Source of the DNA: Serinicoccus marinus DSM 15273
Lineage (GTDB): Bacteria; Actinomycetota; Actinomycetes; Actinomycetales; Dermatophilaceae
Direction of reading: 5' to 3'
Assembly: GCF_008386315.1 (NCBI RefSeq)
Contig: NZ_CP043808.1
Location: forward strand, 2,418,001-2,482,000
Length of the DNA: 64,000 nucleotides
The notes beneath the pieces are model-generated. The model was not told the origin of the DNA. It saw only the letters and a program-made list of their open reading frames with translations, and made no database searches. The translations under genes and the position numbers were made by a program. This document shows positions 1 to 11,336 of this stretch, in pieces (positions within the stretch are counted from its first letter, which is position 1; every line of letters starts with the position of its first letter).

Positions 1-295
1 CCGGTGAGCCGCGGGAGACGTCCGTGCGGGCGACGATGCCGAGCCGCTCGGCGAGCCCGGCGACGTGCTGCTCCAGCTCGGCGACCAACTCCTCCTCGGC
101 CTCCAGCACCGAGGTCACCGCCACCGCCTCCCCACCGGCCATCCGGGCCGCGAGCGCCTCCGGCTCGCTCGCGTGGACCACGACCAGCCCCGCCCCGGTG
201 CGCCGCGCGGTGCGCGCGGCCCACTCCAGCGCGGCGTCGTCCATCCCGGTCCCGGCCACACCCACGACGACCGGGTGCTCGAGTCGTGCTGCCAC
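1..295 (-). CDS. Universal stress protein (UspA family), 5' part only
   Basis: The reading frame starts at a GTG (293-295), preceded at about 8 bases by a GGAGG ribosome site, and runs off the left edge, so only about 98 N-terminal residues are seen. The start reads MAARLEHPVVVGVAGTGMDD and continues through a helix and a second strand ending LVVVHA, the usual opening of a UspA nucleotide-binding alpha/beta fold. The second half, with the G-x2-G-x9-G(S/T) ATP loop, is outside the window, so ATP binding cannot be judged. It is divergent from icd, with about 105 bases of shared promoter region between them. Family assignment is by pattern; the specific role is unknown. Confidence 0.75.
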   Translation of the reverse strand, partial: MAARLEHPVVVGVAGTGMDDAALEWAARTARRTGAGLVVVHASEPEALAARMAGGEAVAVTSVLEAEEELVAELEQHVAGLAERLGIVARTDVSRGSP

Positions 296-388
296 CGCGC
301 TCACCTCCACGGGTCCTGCGACGAGTGGCTCCAGTCTACCGCCGCCGCGCCCGTAGACTCAGGCCCTGAACGTCCCGACCGCACCTGA

Positions 389-3863
<3,475 letters not shown>

Positions 3864-3870
3864 GCCCCTG

Positions 3871-3885
3871 TCCCGCGCTGCGGGA
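3871..3885. terminator. Short hairpin between convergent genes
   Basis: TCCCGC-GCT-GCGGGA forms a perfect 6-bp stem with a 3-base loop between two convergent stops. There is no T-tract, as is common for high-GC actinobacterial terminators, so this is only a plausible bidirectional terminator. Confidence 0.35.
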
Positions 3886-3890
3886 GACCG

Positions 3891-4400
3891 TCAGGCTCGC
3901 TGCGCCAGCCCCTTGACGTACTCGGCCTGCCCCAGGTGCTTGATCGCGTCCTCGAGCACCGAGAACACCCGCACCCCCACGGTCACCGGCGGGTCGAAGG
4001 AGTCGTCGAGCACCCGCTCCATCTCCTGCGCGTCCAGCCCGGCGACGAGGCGGTGCGTGAGCTCGTGGACGGCACCGGCATACCCCACGAGCAGGTCCGG
4101 GTCGCTCAGCTCGAACCGGCCGACCTCCGCGGGGTCCTGCCCGTAGCCCATCGCGTCCGGCGGGTAGGGCAGGTCGAGACGCTCGCTCCACCCCTGGTCC
4201 CACGCCTGCTCCTTCCCCGAGAGCTGGGCGAGCTGGGCGTCCTGCTGCCGGAGCAGGTGCCAGAGCAGCCAGCCCACGGGGTTCGCCTCGTCGTCCGGCC
4301 GCCACCGAAGCTGCTCGGGCGACAGCCCGTCGAGCACGGCACCCACCCCCTCCTCCACGCGGGAGAAGCCGTCGGCGAGCAGGTCCTGGAAGGTGTCCAT
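3891..4400 (-). CDS. DinB / DUF664-like metal-binding four-helix protein
   Basis: The 169-residue protein starts MDTFQDLLADGFSRVEEGVG at ATG 4398-4400; longer upstream frames are not preferred because homology begins here. It has the DinB-superfamily layout: an early helix, a histidine in WLLWHLLRQQDAQ (about residue 50), a conserved arginine-rich middle and a late histidine in DAIKHLGQAEYVKG (about 155) before the C-terminus. Actinobacterial DinB/DUF664 proteins are putative mycothiol- or bacillithiol-dependent S-transferases, but this member's substrate is unknown. It is transcribed divergently from yjbQ with about 58 bases between starts. Confidence 0.75.
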   Translation of the reverse strand: MDTFQDLLADGFSRVEEGVGAVLDGLSPEQLRWRPDDEANPVGWLLWHLLRQQDAQLAQLSGKEQAWDQGWSERLDLPYPPDAMGYGQDPAEVGRFELSDPDLLVGYAGAVHELTHRLVAGLDAQEMERVLDDSFDPPVTVGVRVFSVLEDAIKHLGQAEYVKGLAQRA

Positions 4401-4458
4401 CGGCAGCACGGTAGCCCTGCCCCCTGACAGCAGCCATGCGATCCGCGATGCTGGGGGC

Positions 4459-4863
4459 ATGCAGACCACCACGTTGAACGTCTGGACGGGAGGCGAGGAG
4501 GTCGTCCTCGACCTCACCCGTGAGTGCGAGGGCTTCGTGTCGGGACGGGGCGACGGGCTGCTCCACGTCTTCGTCCCGCACGCCACCGCGGGGCTGGCGA
4601 TCATCGAGACCGGCGCGGGCTCCGACGACGACCTGCTCGCGGCCCTGGGCGACCTGCTGCCGGCCGACGACCGGTGGCGGCACGCGCACGGCGCGCGCGG
4701 CCACGGCCGGTCGCACGTCATGCCCGCGGTCGTCCCGCCCTACGCCACCGTCCCCGTCGAGGGCGGGAGGCTGGCGCTCGGCACCTGGCAGAGCATCTGT
4801 CTCGTCGACCTCAACGTCGACAACGCCGAGCGGAAGGTCCGGCTGGACTTCCTCGAGGGCTGA
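4459..4863 (+). CDS. yjbQ: YjbQ / UPF0047 family protein
   Basis: A 134-residue protein beginning MQTTTLNVWTGGEEVVLDLT at ATG 4459. The hallmark blocks of the YjbQ (UPF0047) fold are present: HATAGLAIIE (near 45), the His-rich stretch RWRHAHGARGHGRSHVMP (about 75-92) and GTWQSICLVDLN (about 110). E. coli YjbQ has weak thiamine-phosphate synthase activity in vitro; the physiological role is uncertain. The length is normal for the family and the frame is intact. It is divergent from the DinB-like gene. Confidence 0.85.
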   Translation: MQTTTLNVWTGGEEVVLDLTRECEGFVSGRGDGLLHVFVPHATAGLAIIETGAGSDDDLLAALGDLLPADDRWRHAHGARGHGRSHVMPAVVPPYATVPVEGGRLALGTWQSICLVDLNVDNAERKVRLDFLEG

Positions 4864-5005
4864 CCAGGGACGCGCTCGGCGCACCGCGCGGTCACTCGTC
4901 CTCGGGGAGGGACAGGTGGACGTCGCTTCGCGAAGACCACCGTGCCGACGTGACGTATCGTTCCGGCACGATCTCACCCCATGGTCTCGACGAGGAGAAC
5001 GACAC

Positions 5006-5435
5006 ATGGCACCGAGACGACTGCCCTTCATCGTCACGCTCCTGACAGCTGCCGCCCTCGTGACGGGCTGTTCGGACGGGGAGGACTCTGGCACCGACTC
5101 CTCGGCACCGACCGCCGAGGCCGACGCGGCGGTGGACCAGCGTGTGACGGAGGCCGAGCAACGGGCCTCGGAAGCAGAGGCACGCGTCTCCGAGCTCGAG
5201 TCCGAGCTCGAGTCCCGCTCGGCAACAGGCGGAGGAGGCCGAAACCCGGGCCGACGACGCGGAGAGCCGGGCCGAGGAGGCGGAGGCTGCCGCGCTCGCC
5301 GCGGGTGAGGAGGCCGCGGCCGAGTCCTATCTCGAGTTCAGTGGCTTCTCGCGGCAGGGCCTCATCGACCAGCTGGTCTTCGAGGGCTACACACAGGAGC
5401 AGGCGACCTACGGGGTGGACCAGACCGGCCTCTGA
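5006..5435 (+). pseudogene. Ltp-type surface lipoprotein, frameshifted
   Basis: Translation starts at ATG 5006 after a GAGGAG site and gives a lipoprotein signal peptide (TAAALVTGC lipobox, Cys about residue 22) followed by an acidic coiled coil rich in AEQRASEAEARV repeats. Near 5219-5225 (TCGGCAA) the coiled-coil register jumps to another frame. That frame resumes QQAEEAETRADDAESRAEE and ends at 5435 with SYLEFSGFSRQGLIDQLVFE-GYTQEQATYGVD. This last segment is a host cell-surface-exposed lipoprotein (Ltp, PF07553-type) repeat, known from actinobacterial surface lipoproteins and from phage superinfection-exclusion lipoproteins. One surplus G (TCGGCAA instead of TCGCAA) would explain the break. 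It may be a true frameshift or a sequence error. Confidence 0.7.
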
Positions 5436-5481
5436 CGGCCAACCCACGCCACCGGGTACCGCGACGACGGGAGGACGACCC

Positions 5482-5607
5482 ATGGACGACCTGGAACCCT
5501 TGCCCGCCGGACCTGCTCCCACCCGCGACGAGCTGCTGATGCTCGAGGGCACGGGATGGGACGGTTCCCTCGGCGACCTGCGCCGGGACCCCGTCACCGC
5601 GGTGTGA
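5482..5607 (+). CDS. Small hypothetical protein, 41 residues
   Basis: ATG 5482 is preceded by GGGAGG at good spacing, and the frame encodes an acidic 41-residue peptide containing TRDELLMLEGTGWDGSLGDL. The ending resembles the short C-terminal tails of some actinobacterial VapB/DUF2191-type antitoxins (a pattern like L-x-G-x-GW-D/E-G-D-L), but no DNA-binding half and no adjacent toxin are present. It could be a genuine small protein or a relic of an antitoxin gene. It sits between the broken lipoprotein gene and an MFS gene. Confidence 0.4.
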   Translation: MDDLEPLPAGPAPTRDELLMLEGTGWDGSLGDLRRDPVTAV

Positions 5608-5677
5608 CGTCCGCCCGGGCCCGACCCTGACGCCAGCCTGGGGCCTGTGTGGTCGGCCCCCGCTAGGCTGACGCGCC

Positions 5678-7021
5678 ATGCAGCGCCGCCTCCCACGCCC
5701 CGCGGTGCTGGGGTATGCCGCCGGCAGCGTAGGCACGGGTGGGTTCAGCACGCTGCCGGGGCTGGTGCTCGCCTACTACCTCACCGACACCCTCGCCGTC
5801 CCCGCGCTGCTGGCCACCGTGGTGGTCGTCGTGCCGAAGGTCTGGGACGTGCTCATCGACCCGCTGGTGGGCGCGCGCAGCGATCGCGACGCCGCGACCA
5901 GGGCAGGCCGCACGCGCCTCATGCTCCTGGGCGCGCTGACCCTCCCGCTGGGTTTCGTCGGGATGTTCGCCGTCCCGACCGGGCTCGGGCCGGTCGCCGC
6001 GGGCGCCTGGGTGCTGGGCTGCTTCGTGCTGGCGACGACGTCCTTCTCCTGCTTCCAGGTGCCCTACATCGCGCTCCCCGCAGACCTCACCGGCGACTAC
6101 GCCGAGCGGACCCGGGTCATGGCCTGGCGCATCGCCCTCCTCGCCCTGGCGATCCTGCTCGTCGGCGCCGGCGGTCCGGCGCTGCGCGACGCGGCGGGCG
6201 GCGGCCACCGCGGCTACCTCGTCATGGCGCTCGGCATCGCCGTGCTGCTGCTCGCCGGCATGCTCGCGACCGTCGCCGGTACCCGGCGGCATCTCTCCTC
6301 GACCCGGGCAGCCGGCTCGTCCACCTCAGCGCTCGCGGGCTACCGCGCCGGGCTCGCCGCGTGGCGGGAGGAGCGGGCATACCGCACGCTGCTGTCCGTC
6401 TTCGTGCTCCAGGCGCTCGCGACCGGCGTCATGCTCGCCGCGGCGCAGTACGTCGCGGCCTACACCCTCGGCGACCAGACCGCGCTGACCTTCCTCTTCG
6501 CCGCCCTCGTCGCCCCCGCGCTGCTGGTCATGCCGCTGTGGACGCGGTATGCCGCCCGCCGCGGCAAGGCGGGCGCGCTGCGGGTCGCCTCGCTCGCCTT
6601 CGCCGCGGCGACGCTGGCCCTGGTGGGGATGCTGTGGGCGCCGGGCTGGTGGGTCTACCTCGCGGTCGGCGTCGCGGGCGTGGCCTACGCCGGCATGCAG
6701 CTCTTCCCGCTCGCGATGCTGCCCGACGTCATCAGCGCAGCCGGCCGCGAGCGCGGCGGCGCCATGAGCGGGCTGTGGACCGCCGGGGAGACCACCGGCC
6801 TGGCCCTGGGGCCCGTGGTCGTGCTCGTGCTGCTCGGCCTCACCGGCTTCCGCTCCAGCGCGGCTGGGGAGGTCCTGGCCCAGCCTACGGCGGCGACCAC
6901 AGCCATCGTGCTCGCCTTCTCGATCGTCCCGGCGGCTCTGGTCGCGTCGAGCCTCCTCCTGCTGCGGCGCTACGACGAGCCGGCCCTCACCACCGCCCCT
7001 TCGACGAGAGGTCTGCCGTGA
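5678..7021 (+). CDS. MFS transporter, GPH (MelB-like) family
   Basis: A 447-residue protein with 12 predicted transmembrane segments. The segment VPKVWDVLIDPLVGARSDRD (about 50-70) is the GPH-family signature between helices 2 and 3, and a second conserved block, GMQLFPLAMLPDVISA, follows helix 9. GPH proteins are cation-coupled symporters for sugars, uronides or related compounds. The stop overlaps the GTG of the PLP decarboxylase by 4 bases (GTGA), so the pair forms an operon. That suggests the cargo is related to the amine or amino acid chemistry of the decarboxylase, but this is inference. Confidence 0.85.
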   Translation: MQRRLPRPAVLGYAAGSVGTGGFSTLPGLVLAYYLTDTLAVPALLATVVVVVPKVWDVLIDPLVGARSDRDAATRAGRTRLMLLGALTLPLGFVGMFAVPTGLGPVAAGAWVLGCFVLATTSFSCFQVPYIALPADLTGDYAERTRVMAWRIALLALAILLVGAGGPALRDAAGGGHRGYLVMALGIAVLLLAGMLATVAGTRRHLSSTRAAGSSTSALAGYRAGLAAWREERAYRTLLSVFVLQALATGVMLAAAQYVAAYTLGDQTALTFLFAALVAPALLVMPLWTRYAARRGKAGALRVASLAFAAATLALVGMLWAPGWWVYLAVGVAGVAYAGMQLFPLAMLPDVISAAGRERGGAMSGLWTAGETTGLALGPVVVLVLLGLTGFRSSAAGEVLAQPTAATTAIVLAFSIVPAALVASSLLLLRRYDEPALTTAPSTRGLP

Positions 7022-8475
7022 CACACCGTTTCACCGACCACGACGAGGCGGGACGTGACCTCGGCGCCGACGTGCTCGCCCGGCTCGACGCCTACCGGAG
7101 CGCCGACGCCCCCACCCACGGTGGTCGGGTGCTCAGCTACGTCTACGACAGCGGCCTGGCCGAGCTGGACGCGCTCGCCGGCGCGGCTGCCGCCCGTGTC
7201 CAGGCGGTCAACGCGCTCGACCCCACGACCTTCCCGTCGGTGGCGCTGCTGCAGGCCGACGTCCTCCGGTTCGCGCGCGAGGTGCTCGGGGGCGGCCCGG
7301 ACACTGCGGGAGCGGTGACCTCGGGCGGCACCGAGAGCATCCTGCTCGCCGTGCTCGCGGCCCGGGAACGCTGGCGCGAGCGCCACCCGGGCAGCACCGC
7401 CACCCCCCGCGTCGTCGCGCCGAGCACGGCCCACGCCGCCTTCCACAAGGCCGCCCACTACCTCGGGCTCGACGTGGTCACCGTCCCGGTCGACCCGGGC
7501 ACGGGCACCCTGCCCGCCGAGCGGCTCGTCGCGCGCCTCGACGACGCGACCGCATTGGTGGTCGTGAGCGCACCGGCATACCCGCACGGCGTGGTCGACC
7601 CGGTCGGGGCGGTCGCCACAGCGGCAGCCGAGCGCGGCATCCCGTGCCACGTCGACGCCTGCGTCGGCGGCTTCGTCCTGCCGTGGTGGCCAGGCGCTGG
7701 GGCGTGGGACCTGTCCGTCCCCGGGGTCACGAGCATCTCCGCCGACCTGCACAAGTTCGGCTACGCCCCCAAGGGTGCGTCGGTGCTCCTCTTCGCCGAC
7801 CCCGCACTGGACCGGGCGCGCTACTACGCGCTCACCGGCTGGCCCGGCTACCCGGTGGTCAACCCCACGGCGTTGGGGTCGCGCTCGGCGATGTCGTTGG
7901 CGGCGGCGTGGGCGGTCCTCACCCGCCTCGGGCCGCAGGGGTATGCCGATCTCACGGCGCGCGTGGTCCAGGCGACGACCGCGGTGCGCGGGGTGGTGGA
8001 CGGGATCGTCGGGCTGCGGGTGCTCGGCGACCCGGTCGGCCCGTTGCTCGCGGCGGCGGCGGACACCGAGGTCACCGAGGCGGACCGGGTGGACCCGCAC
8101 GCGTGGGCAGCGGCGGTGGCGCGGCGCGGCTTCGTGCTGCAGGGGCAGCCCGGGATGACGCAGACCGACGGCTCGAGGATCCCGCGGTCGACGCACCTGA
8201 CGATCACGCCCGTCACCTCGGGGGTGCTGGAGGAGCTGGGCGCCGCGCTCGTCGCCGGGGCGGACGAGGTCCGCGGTCGGGACGGCGCGGGCCTACCTGC
8301 GCAGGAGGTGGCGGCCCCACCGGATCCCGCGCTGCTCGCGCGAACGGCCTGGGAGAGCGGCGAGCTGGACCTGGCGTCGGTGCTAGGGCTCATCGAGGCG
8401 CTGCCCCGCGAGCGCAGCGCCGCCCTGCTCATGGACTTCCTGGCGGAGTTCGGCGAGGGGCCGACGCAGGCCTGA
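7018..8475 (+). CDS. PLP-dependent decarboxylase / sphingosine-phosphate lyase-like protein
   Basis: A 485-residue group II pyridoxal-phosphate decarboxylase-fold protein. The start is the GTG at 7018, overlapping the upstream stop (GTGA). Seen in order: the phosphate-binding segment VTSGGTESILLAVLAARE (about 100), an aspartate in HVDACVGGFVLP (about 218) and the PLP-lysine site SADLHKFGYAPKG (about 245). The DLHKFGYAPKG form is typical of the sphingosine-1-phosphate lyase/tyrosine decarboxylase-like branch rather than classical glutamate decarboxylase. It is probably cytoplasmic. The substrate is not determinable. It is co-transcribed with the GPH transporter and faces the DHA2 exporter gene 44 bases away. 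Confidence 0.85.
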   Translation: MTHRFTDHDEAGRDLGADVLARLDAYRSADAPTHGGRVLSYVYDSGLAELDALAGAAAARVQAVNALDPTTFPSVALLQADVLRFAREVLGGGPDTAGAVTSGGTESILLAVLAARERWRERHPGSTATPRVVAPSTAHAAFHKAAHYLGLDVVTVPVDPGTGTLPAERLVARLDDATALVVVSAPAYPHGVVDPVGAVATAAAERGIPCHVDACVGGFVLPWWPGAGAWDLSVPGVTSISADLHKFGYAPKGASVLLFADPALDRARYYALTGWPGYPVVNPTALGSRSAMSLAAAWAVLTRLGPQGYADLTARVVQATTAVRGVVDGIVGLRVLGDPVGPLLAAAADTEVTEADRVDPHAWAAAVARRGFVLQGQPGMTQTDGSRIPRSTHLTITPVTSGVLEELGAALVAGADEVRGRDGAGLPAQEVAAPPDPALLARTAWESGELDLASVLGLIEALPRERSAALLMDFLAEFGEGPTQA

Positions 8476-8518
8476 GGGCACCGCGGCGAGGACCGACCGC
8501 TGCCCGCGCGTTCCTCGC

Positions 8519-9970
8519 TCAGTCGCCGCGCCTGCGGCGCCGCCAGCCGTCCCAGAGGGCCGCGGCGAGGGCGAGCAGCAGGATCACCAGGGCCGCCCCG
8601 ATCGCCGCACGCAGGCCCCCGCCGGGGTCCGACGTCTCGCCCGCACCCAGCTGGTAGGCCGTGATGAGCACGGCGGCGCCGATGGCCGAGCCGACGCGCT
8701 GCCCGGTCTGCAGCGCCCCGCCGGCCGCGCCACCCATGCGCGGCGGCACGTCGGCGAGGGTGAGGGTGAAGTTGGGCGAGACGACGGCGCCGCCGCCCAG
8801 CCCGGCGAGGAGCAGCGGCAACGCGAGCGCGGCCCACAGCCACGGCCGGTCCTGGGCCCAGCCGGCCAGCAGCGCCATGAGCACCAGGCCGGTCATCATG
8901 ACGGCCAGGGCGTAGATGACGAGCGGGCGCCCGACCCGGGAGACCGCCCGCCCGGCCCACGGCGAGGAGACCGCGGAGCCGACGGCGAAGGGTGTGAGGA
9001 GCAGACCGGTCGCCAGGGTGGAGTAGCCCAGGCCGTCCTGGAGGTAGACCGAAAGCACGAGGAAGACCCCGGTGAAGCCGGTGAAGTAGAGCGAGCCGAC
9101 GACGATGCCGTTGCCGTAGCCCGGCGTGCGGCGCAGCAGCGCGATGTCGAGGAGCGGAGCACCACCGGTCCGGCTGAGGCGGCGCTCCCAGGCGACGAAA
9201 GCCCAGCCCAGGGCCGGCACCCCGGCCAGCAGCACCAGCAGCCGCGTCTCCCCGGACTCCAGCGCCACTACCGGCAGCAGCAGGCAGAGCACGGCGAGGC
9301 CGAGCAGGACCGCACCGACCAGGTCCAGGCGGGCGTCCGCGGACTCCCCCTCGACCCGAGTGTCGGGCACCATCCGGGCGATCGCCACCAGCAGGACCGC
9401 GCCGATCGGCACGTTGACGAGGAAGATCCAGCGCCAGCCGCCGTCCTCCCCGGCCAGCGCGATGATGACCCCGCCGAGCACGGGCCCGACCGCGGAGGCC
9501 ACCGAGACCACGAGGCCGAAGAGCCCGAACGCCCTCCCCCGCTCGGGCCCGTTGAAGAGCTCCTGGATGAGCCCGGTGTTCTGCGGCGACAGCAGCCCCG
9601 CCGAGACGCCCTGGAGGAGCCGCGCGGCGACGAGGACGCCCGCGGTCGGCGCCAGACCGCACGCCGCGCTGGCCAGGACGAAGCCGGCCAGCCCGATGAG
9701 CATGAGCCGCCGCCGGCCCCAGGCGTCGCCGAGCCGGCCGCCGGTGACGAGCACGAGGCCGAAGCTGAGGGCATACCCGGAGACGACCCACTGGATCGTG
9801 GCGGCCGAGGTGTCCAGGCCGCTGCGCATCGACGGGATCGCGACGTTGACGATCGTGACGTCCAGCAGCGACATGAAGCCGACCGCCAGCGTCACGGCGA
9901 GGATCCGCCAGCGTGCCGGGTCGGGAGCGGGATCGGCGGTCGTCGTGCCGGAGGTGTCCTCAGCCGTCAC
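8519..9970 (-). CDS. MFS drug exporter, DHA2 (EmrB/QacA) family
   Basis: A 483-residue protein with a GTG start (9968-9970) and 14 hydrophobic segments. Helix 1 has LDVTIVNVAIPSM (motif D1), followed by WVVSGYALSFGLVLVTGGRLGD-type motif A and a GPVLGGVI motif C in helix 5, which together are diagnostic of proton-driven DHA2 multidrug exporters. It ends in a basic tail (WDGWRRRRRGD). No repressor gene is adjacent; the divergent neighbour is a small membrane protein. Function by family: export of drugs or lipophilic cations. Confidence 0.88.
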   Translation of the reverse strand: MTAEDTSGTTTADPAPDPARWRILAVTLAVGFMSLLDVTIVNVAIPSMRSGLDTSAATIQWVVSGYALSFGLVLVTGGRLGDAWGRRRLMLIGLAGFVLASAACGLAPTAGVLVAARLLQGVSAGLLSPQNTGLIQELFNGPERGRAFGLFGLVVSVASAVGPVLGGVIIALAGEDGGWRWIFLVNVPIGAVLLVAIARMVPDTRVEGESADARLDLVGAVLLGLAVLCLLLPVVALESGETRLLVLLAGVPALGWAFVAWERRLSRTGGAPLLDIALLRRTPGYGNGIVVGSLYFTGFTGVFLVLSVYLQDGLGYSTLATGLLLTPFAVGSAVSSPWAGRAVSRVGRPLVIYALAVMMTGLVLMALLAGWAQDRPWLWAALALPLLLAGLGGGAVVSPNFTLTLADVPPRMGGAAGGALQTGQRVGSAIGAAVLITAYQLGAGETSDPGGGLRAAIGAALVILLLALAAALWDGWRRRRRGD

Positions 9971-10074
9971 GGCGCGCCTTCATCACCCACCCATGCTAGG
10001 CGGGCGCACCGGCAGACCGCCCCTCGGGCTGGCTCTCCCGGCGGCCCGTCTGGGAGCCGGCTCGTCAACTTCCC

Positions 10075-10128
10075 GCCGGTATGTCACTCGACAGCCCCCT
10101 CGAGGAGGCTCGTGAGTGACATACCGGC
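10075..10128. repeat. 54-bp perfect nested inverted repeat
   Basis: The arms GCCGGTATGTCACTC (10075-10089) and GAGTGACATACCGGC (10114-10128) are perfectly complementary over 15 bp. The 24-base loop holds a second near-palindrome centred on CCTCGAGG. It lies in the divergent region between the DHA2 exporter (start 9970) and the small membrane protein gene (start 10208), so it is not an ordinary terminator. It could be an operator with cruciform potential, a small non-autonomous element or a palindromic repeat. Confidence 0.8.
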
Positions 10129-10207
10129 TCACAGTTGTCCGGGCGGGCGGCAGCCGGCACCCCTCCCCCGGCTAACCTGGAAGGACCCCCACTCGTAAAG
10201 GAGCACC

Positions 10208-10594
10208 ATGCAGAACTCGTCTATGCCGCGCACCACCCTGGTCCTGGGCGTCCTGCTCATCGCCGTGGGCGTCATCGGCTGGCTCGCCGCCGGCATGTCG
10301 AGTTGGACCGCCCTCATCCCGGCGATCCTGGGCGTGGTGCTGGCGGTCTGCGGCGTGCTGGGGCGCAGCAACCCCAAGGTGTGGATCCACGCCGCCCTGG
10401 TGGTCGCGCTCATCGGCGCACTGGGCACGCTGCGCAACGTCCTCGGGCTCGGCGACCTGCTCGCCGGCGAGGCCGAGCGCCCGCTGGCCGTGATCTCCGG
10501 CACCATCAGCTTTGTGCTGCTGGTGGGGTATGTCGTGCTCGGCATCCGCTCCTTCGTCGCCGTGCGTCGCGAGCGCCGCTCCGCCGTGAGCTGA
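10208..10594 (+). CDS. Small four-helix membrane protein, unknown function
   Basis: A 128-residue protein starting at ATG 10208 behind an AAAGGAG site. Four hydrophobic segments are seen (about 10-30, 35-52, 58-78, 92-115), with a basic tail RRERRSAVS. No recognised motif. This is the last core gene before the island; the 3' end of the decayed higA lies 31 bases beyond its stop, on the opposite strand. Confidence 0.7.
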   Translation: MQNSSMPRTTLVLGVLLIAVGVIGWLAAGMSSWTALIPAILGVVLAVCGVLGRSNPKVWIHAALVVALIGALGTLRNVLGLGDLLAGEAERPLAVISGTISFVLLVGYVVLGIRSFVAVRRERRSAVS

Positions 10595-10625
10595 CACCTA
10601 GCCTCAGCCAGGGTCGCGAGGGTCC

Positions 10626-11195
10626 TCACTGACAGAATCGGTCGGATCGCCTCGATCTGCTTCCCCGCGGCGTCTTCTGCACGATCCAGCTCGTAGTGAC
10701 TCTGCAGGTTGATCCAGAACTCAGCCGAGAGGTGCCGAAGTACTTCGCCAGGCGCAGCGCCGTGTCCGCCGTGATCCCTCGCTTGCCGTGCACGATCTCG
10801 TTGATGCGCCGGGGCGGCACCCCGATCGACCCCGCAAGCTTGTTCTGCGTGATGCCGAAACCCTCGATGAAGTCCTCCATGAGAACCTCACCAGGATGGA
10901 TCGGGGCCATCTTGTCGGTGGTAGTCAACGATCTCACCTCCTCTGGTCCGGCGTCAGTCCACACGAAGCAGACCCGCCACTGGTCGTTGATCCTGATGCT
11001 GTGCTGGCCGGCCCGGTCGCCCTTCTGCAGCTCGAGCCGGTTCCCAGGGGGGACGCGGAGGTCGGCAAGCGACTCCGCGGATCCCACCTGCCGAAGCTTG
11101 CGCGATGCCACACGATGGATCCTCGGATCGATCGAGCGCACGCGCTCACGACGCCACAGCCGTTCGCTCTCCTTGCTGCCGAACGATCTGATCAC
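10626..11195 (-). pseudogene. Decayed higBA toxin-antitoxin copy (fused and frameshifted)
   Basis: Compared with the intact pair at 15271-15841, this copy has two indels. A one-base loss near 10935 (ATCTCACCTCC versus ATCTCCACCTCC) removes the higB stop and joins toxin and antitoxin in one frame. A two-base gain near 10727-10731 (GCCGAGAGG versus GCCGAGG) shifts the antitoxin after KYFGTS. The toxin part (RelE/HigB-like, starting at GTG 11195, MIRSFGSKESERLWRRERVR) and the XRE helix-turn-helix (GITQNKLAGSIGVPPRRINE) are otherwise well preserved. Read without the second indel, the antitoxin frame would run into the neighbouring core gene, so its native 3' end is probably lost as well. Confidence 0.8.
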
Positions 11196-11201
11196 GCGAC
11201 T

Positions 11202-11228
11202 GGGTATATAACGCGATCCGTTATACCC
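11202..11228. promoter_or_regulatory. Palindromic operator of the decayed higBA copy
   Basis: TATAACG-CGATC-CGTTATA (11207-11225) is a perfect inverted repeat, extended outward by GGG and CCC. It lies 12-33 bases upstream of the higB start, where a HigA dimer would be expected to bind. A degenerate version (TATAACG-CAGAC-CGTCATT, 15852-15870) sits at the same place before the intact pair. Confidence 0.55.
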
Positions 11229-11269
11229 CTAGACGTTGAACCGGAACTCCACCGAGTTCCGGTACGTAC
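11229..11269 (-). repeat. ychF-3'-end-like junction site A
   Basis: Read on the minus strand, 11252-11229 encodes VEFRFNV plus TAG, the C-terminus of a typical actinobacterial YchF, preceded in frame by TYRNS (element-side sequence CGTACCGGAACTCG). The same eight-codon block with the same kind of leading sequence recurs at 14575, 15875 and 20059 and at the real ychF end (22819-22842). The high-GC codons here (GTG GAG TTC CGG TTC AAC GTC TAG) look host-like, so this may be the original displaced ychF end. Interpreted as an attachment-type junction. Confidence 0.7.
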
Positions 11270-11336
11270 AGCCATTACGCGACCCGCCCCTCAGACGAAC
11301 AGATGGGCGTCCAGGCCACGCTCCGCGAAAGACCTG

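Noticed and set aside
4892..5161. 89-residue minus-strand frame upstream of the Ltp lipoprotein
   Set aside because: No ribosome site or recognisable pattern; overlaps the lipoprotein start and signal peptide on the other strand.
10626..11195. A natural HigB-HigA fusion protein
   Set aside because: Comparison with the intact copy shows the fusion results from a one-base loss, and a second indel scrambles the antitoxin C-terminus.
11241..11262. attC-like hairpin CCGGAACT-N6-AGTTCCGG suggesting a classical integron
   Set aside because: The symmetry is present only at site A and partly at C, not at B or D. The shared feature is instead the ychF coding end. No intI gene is seen.
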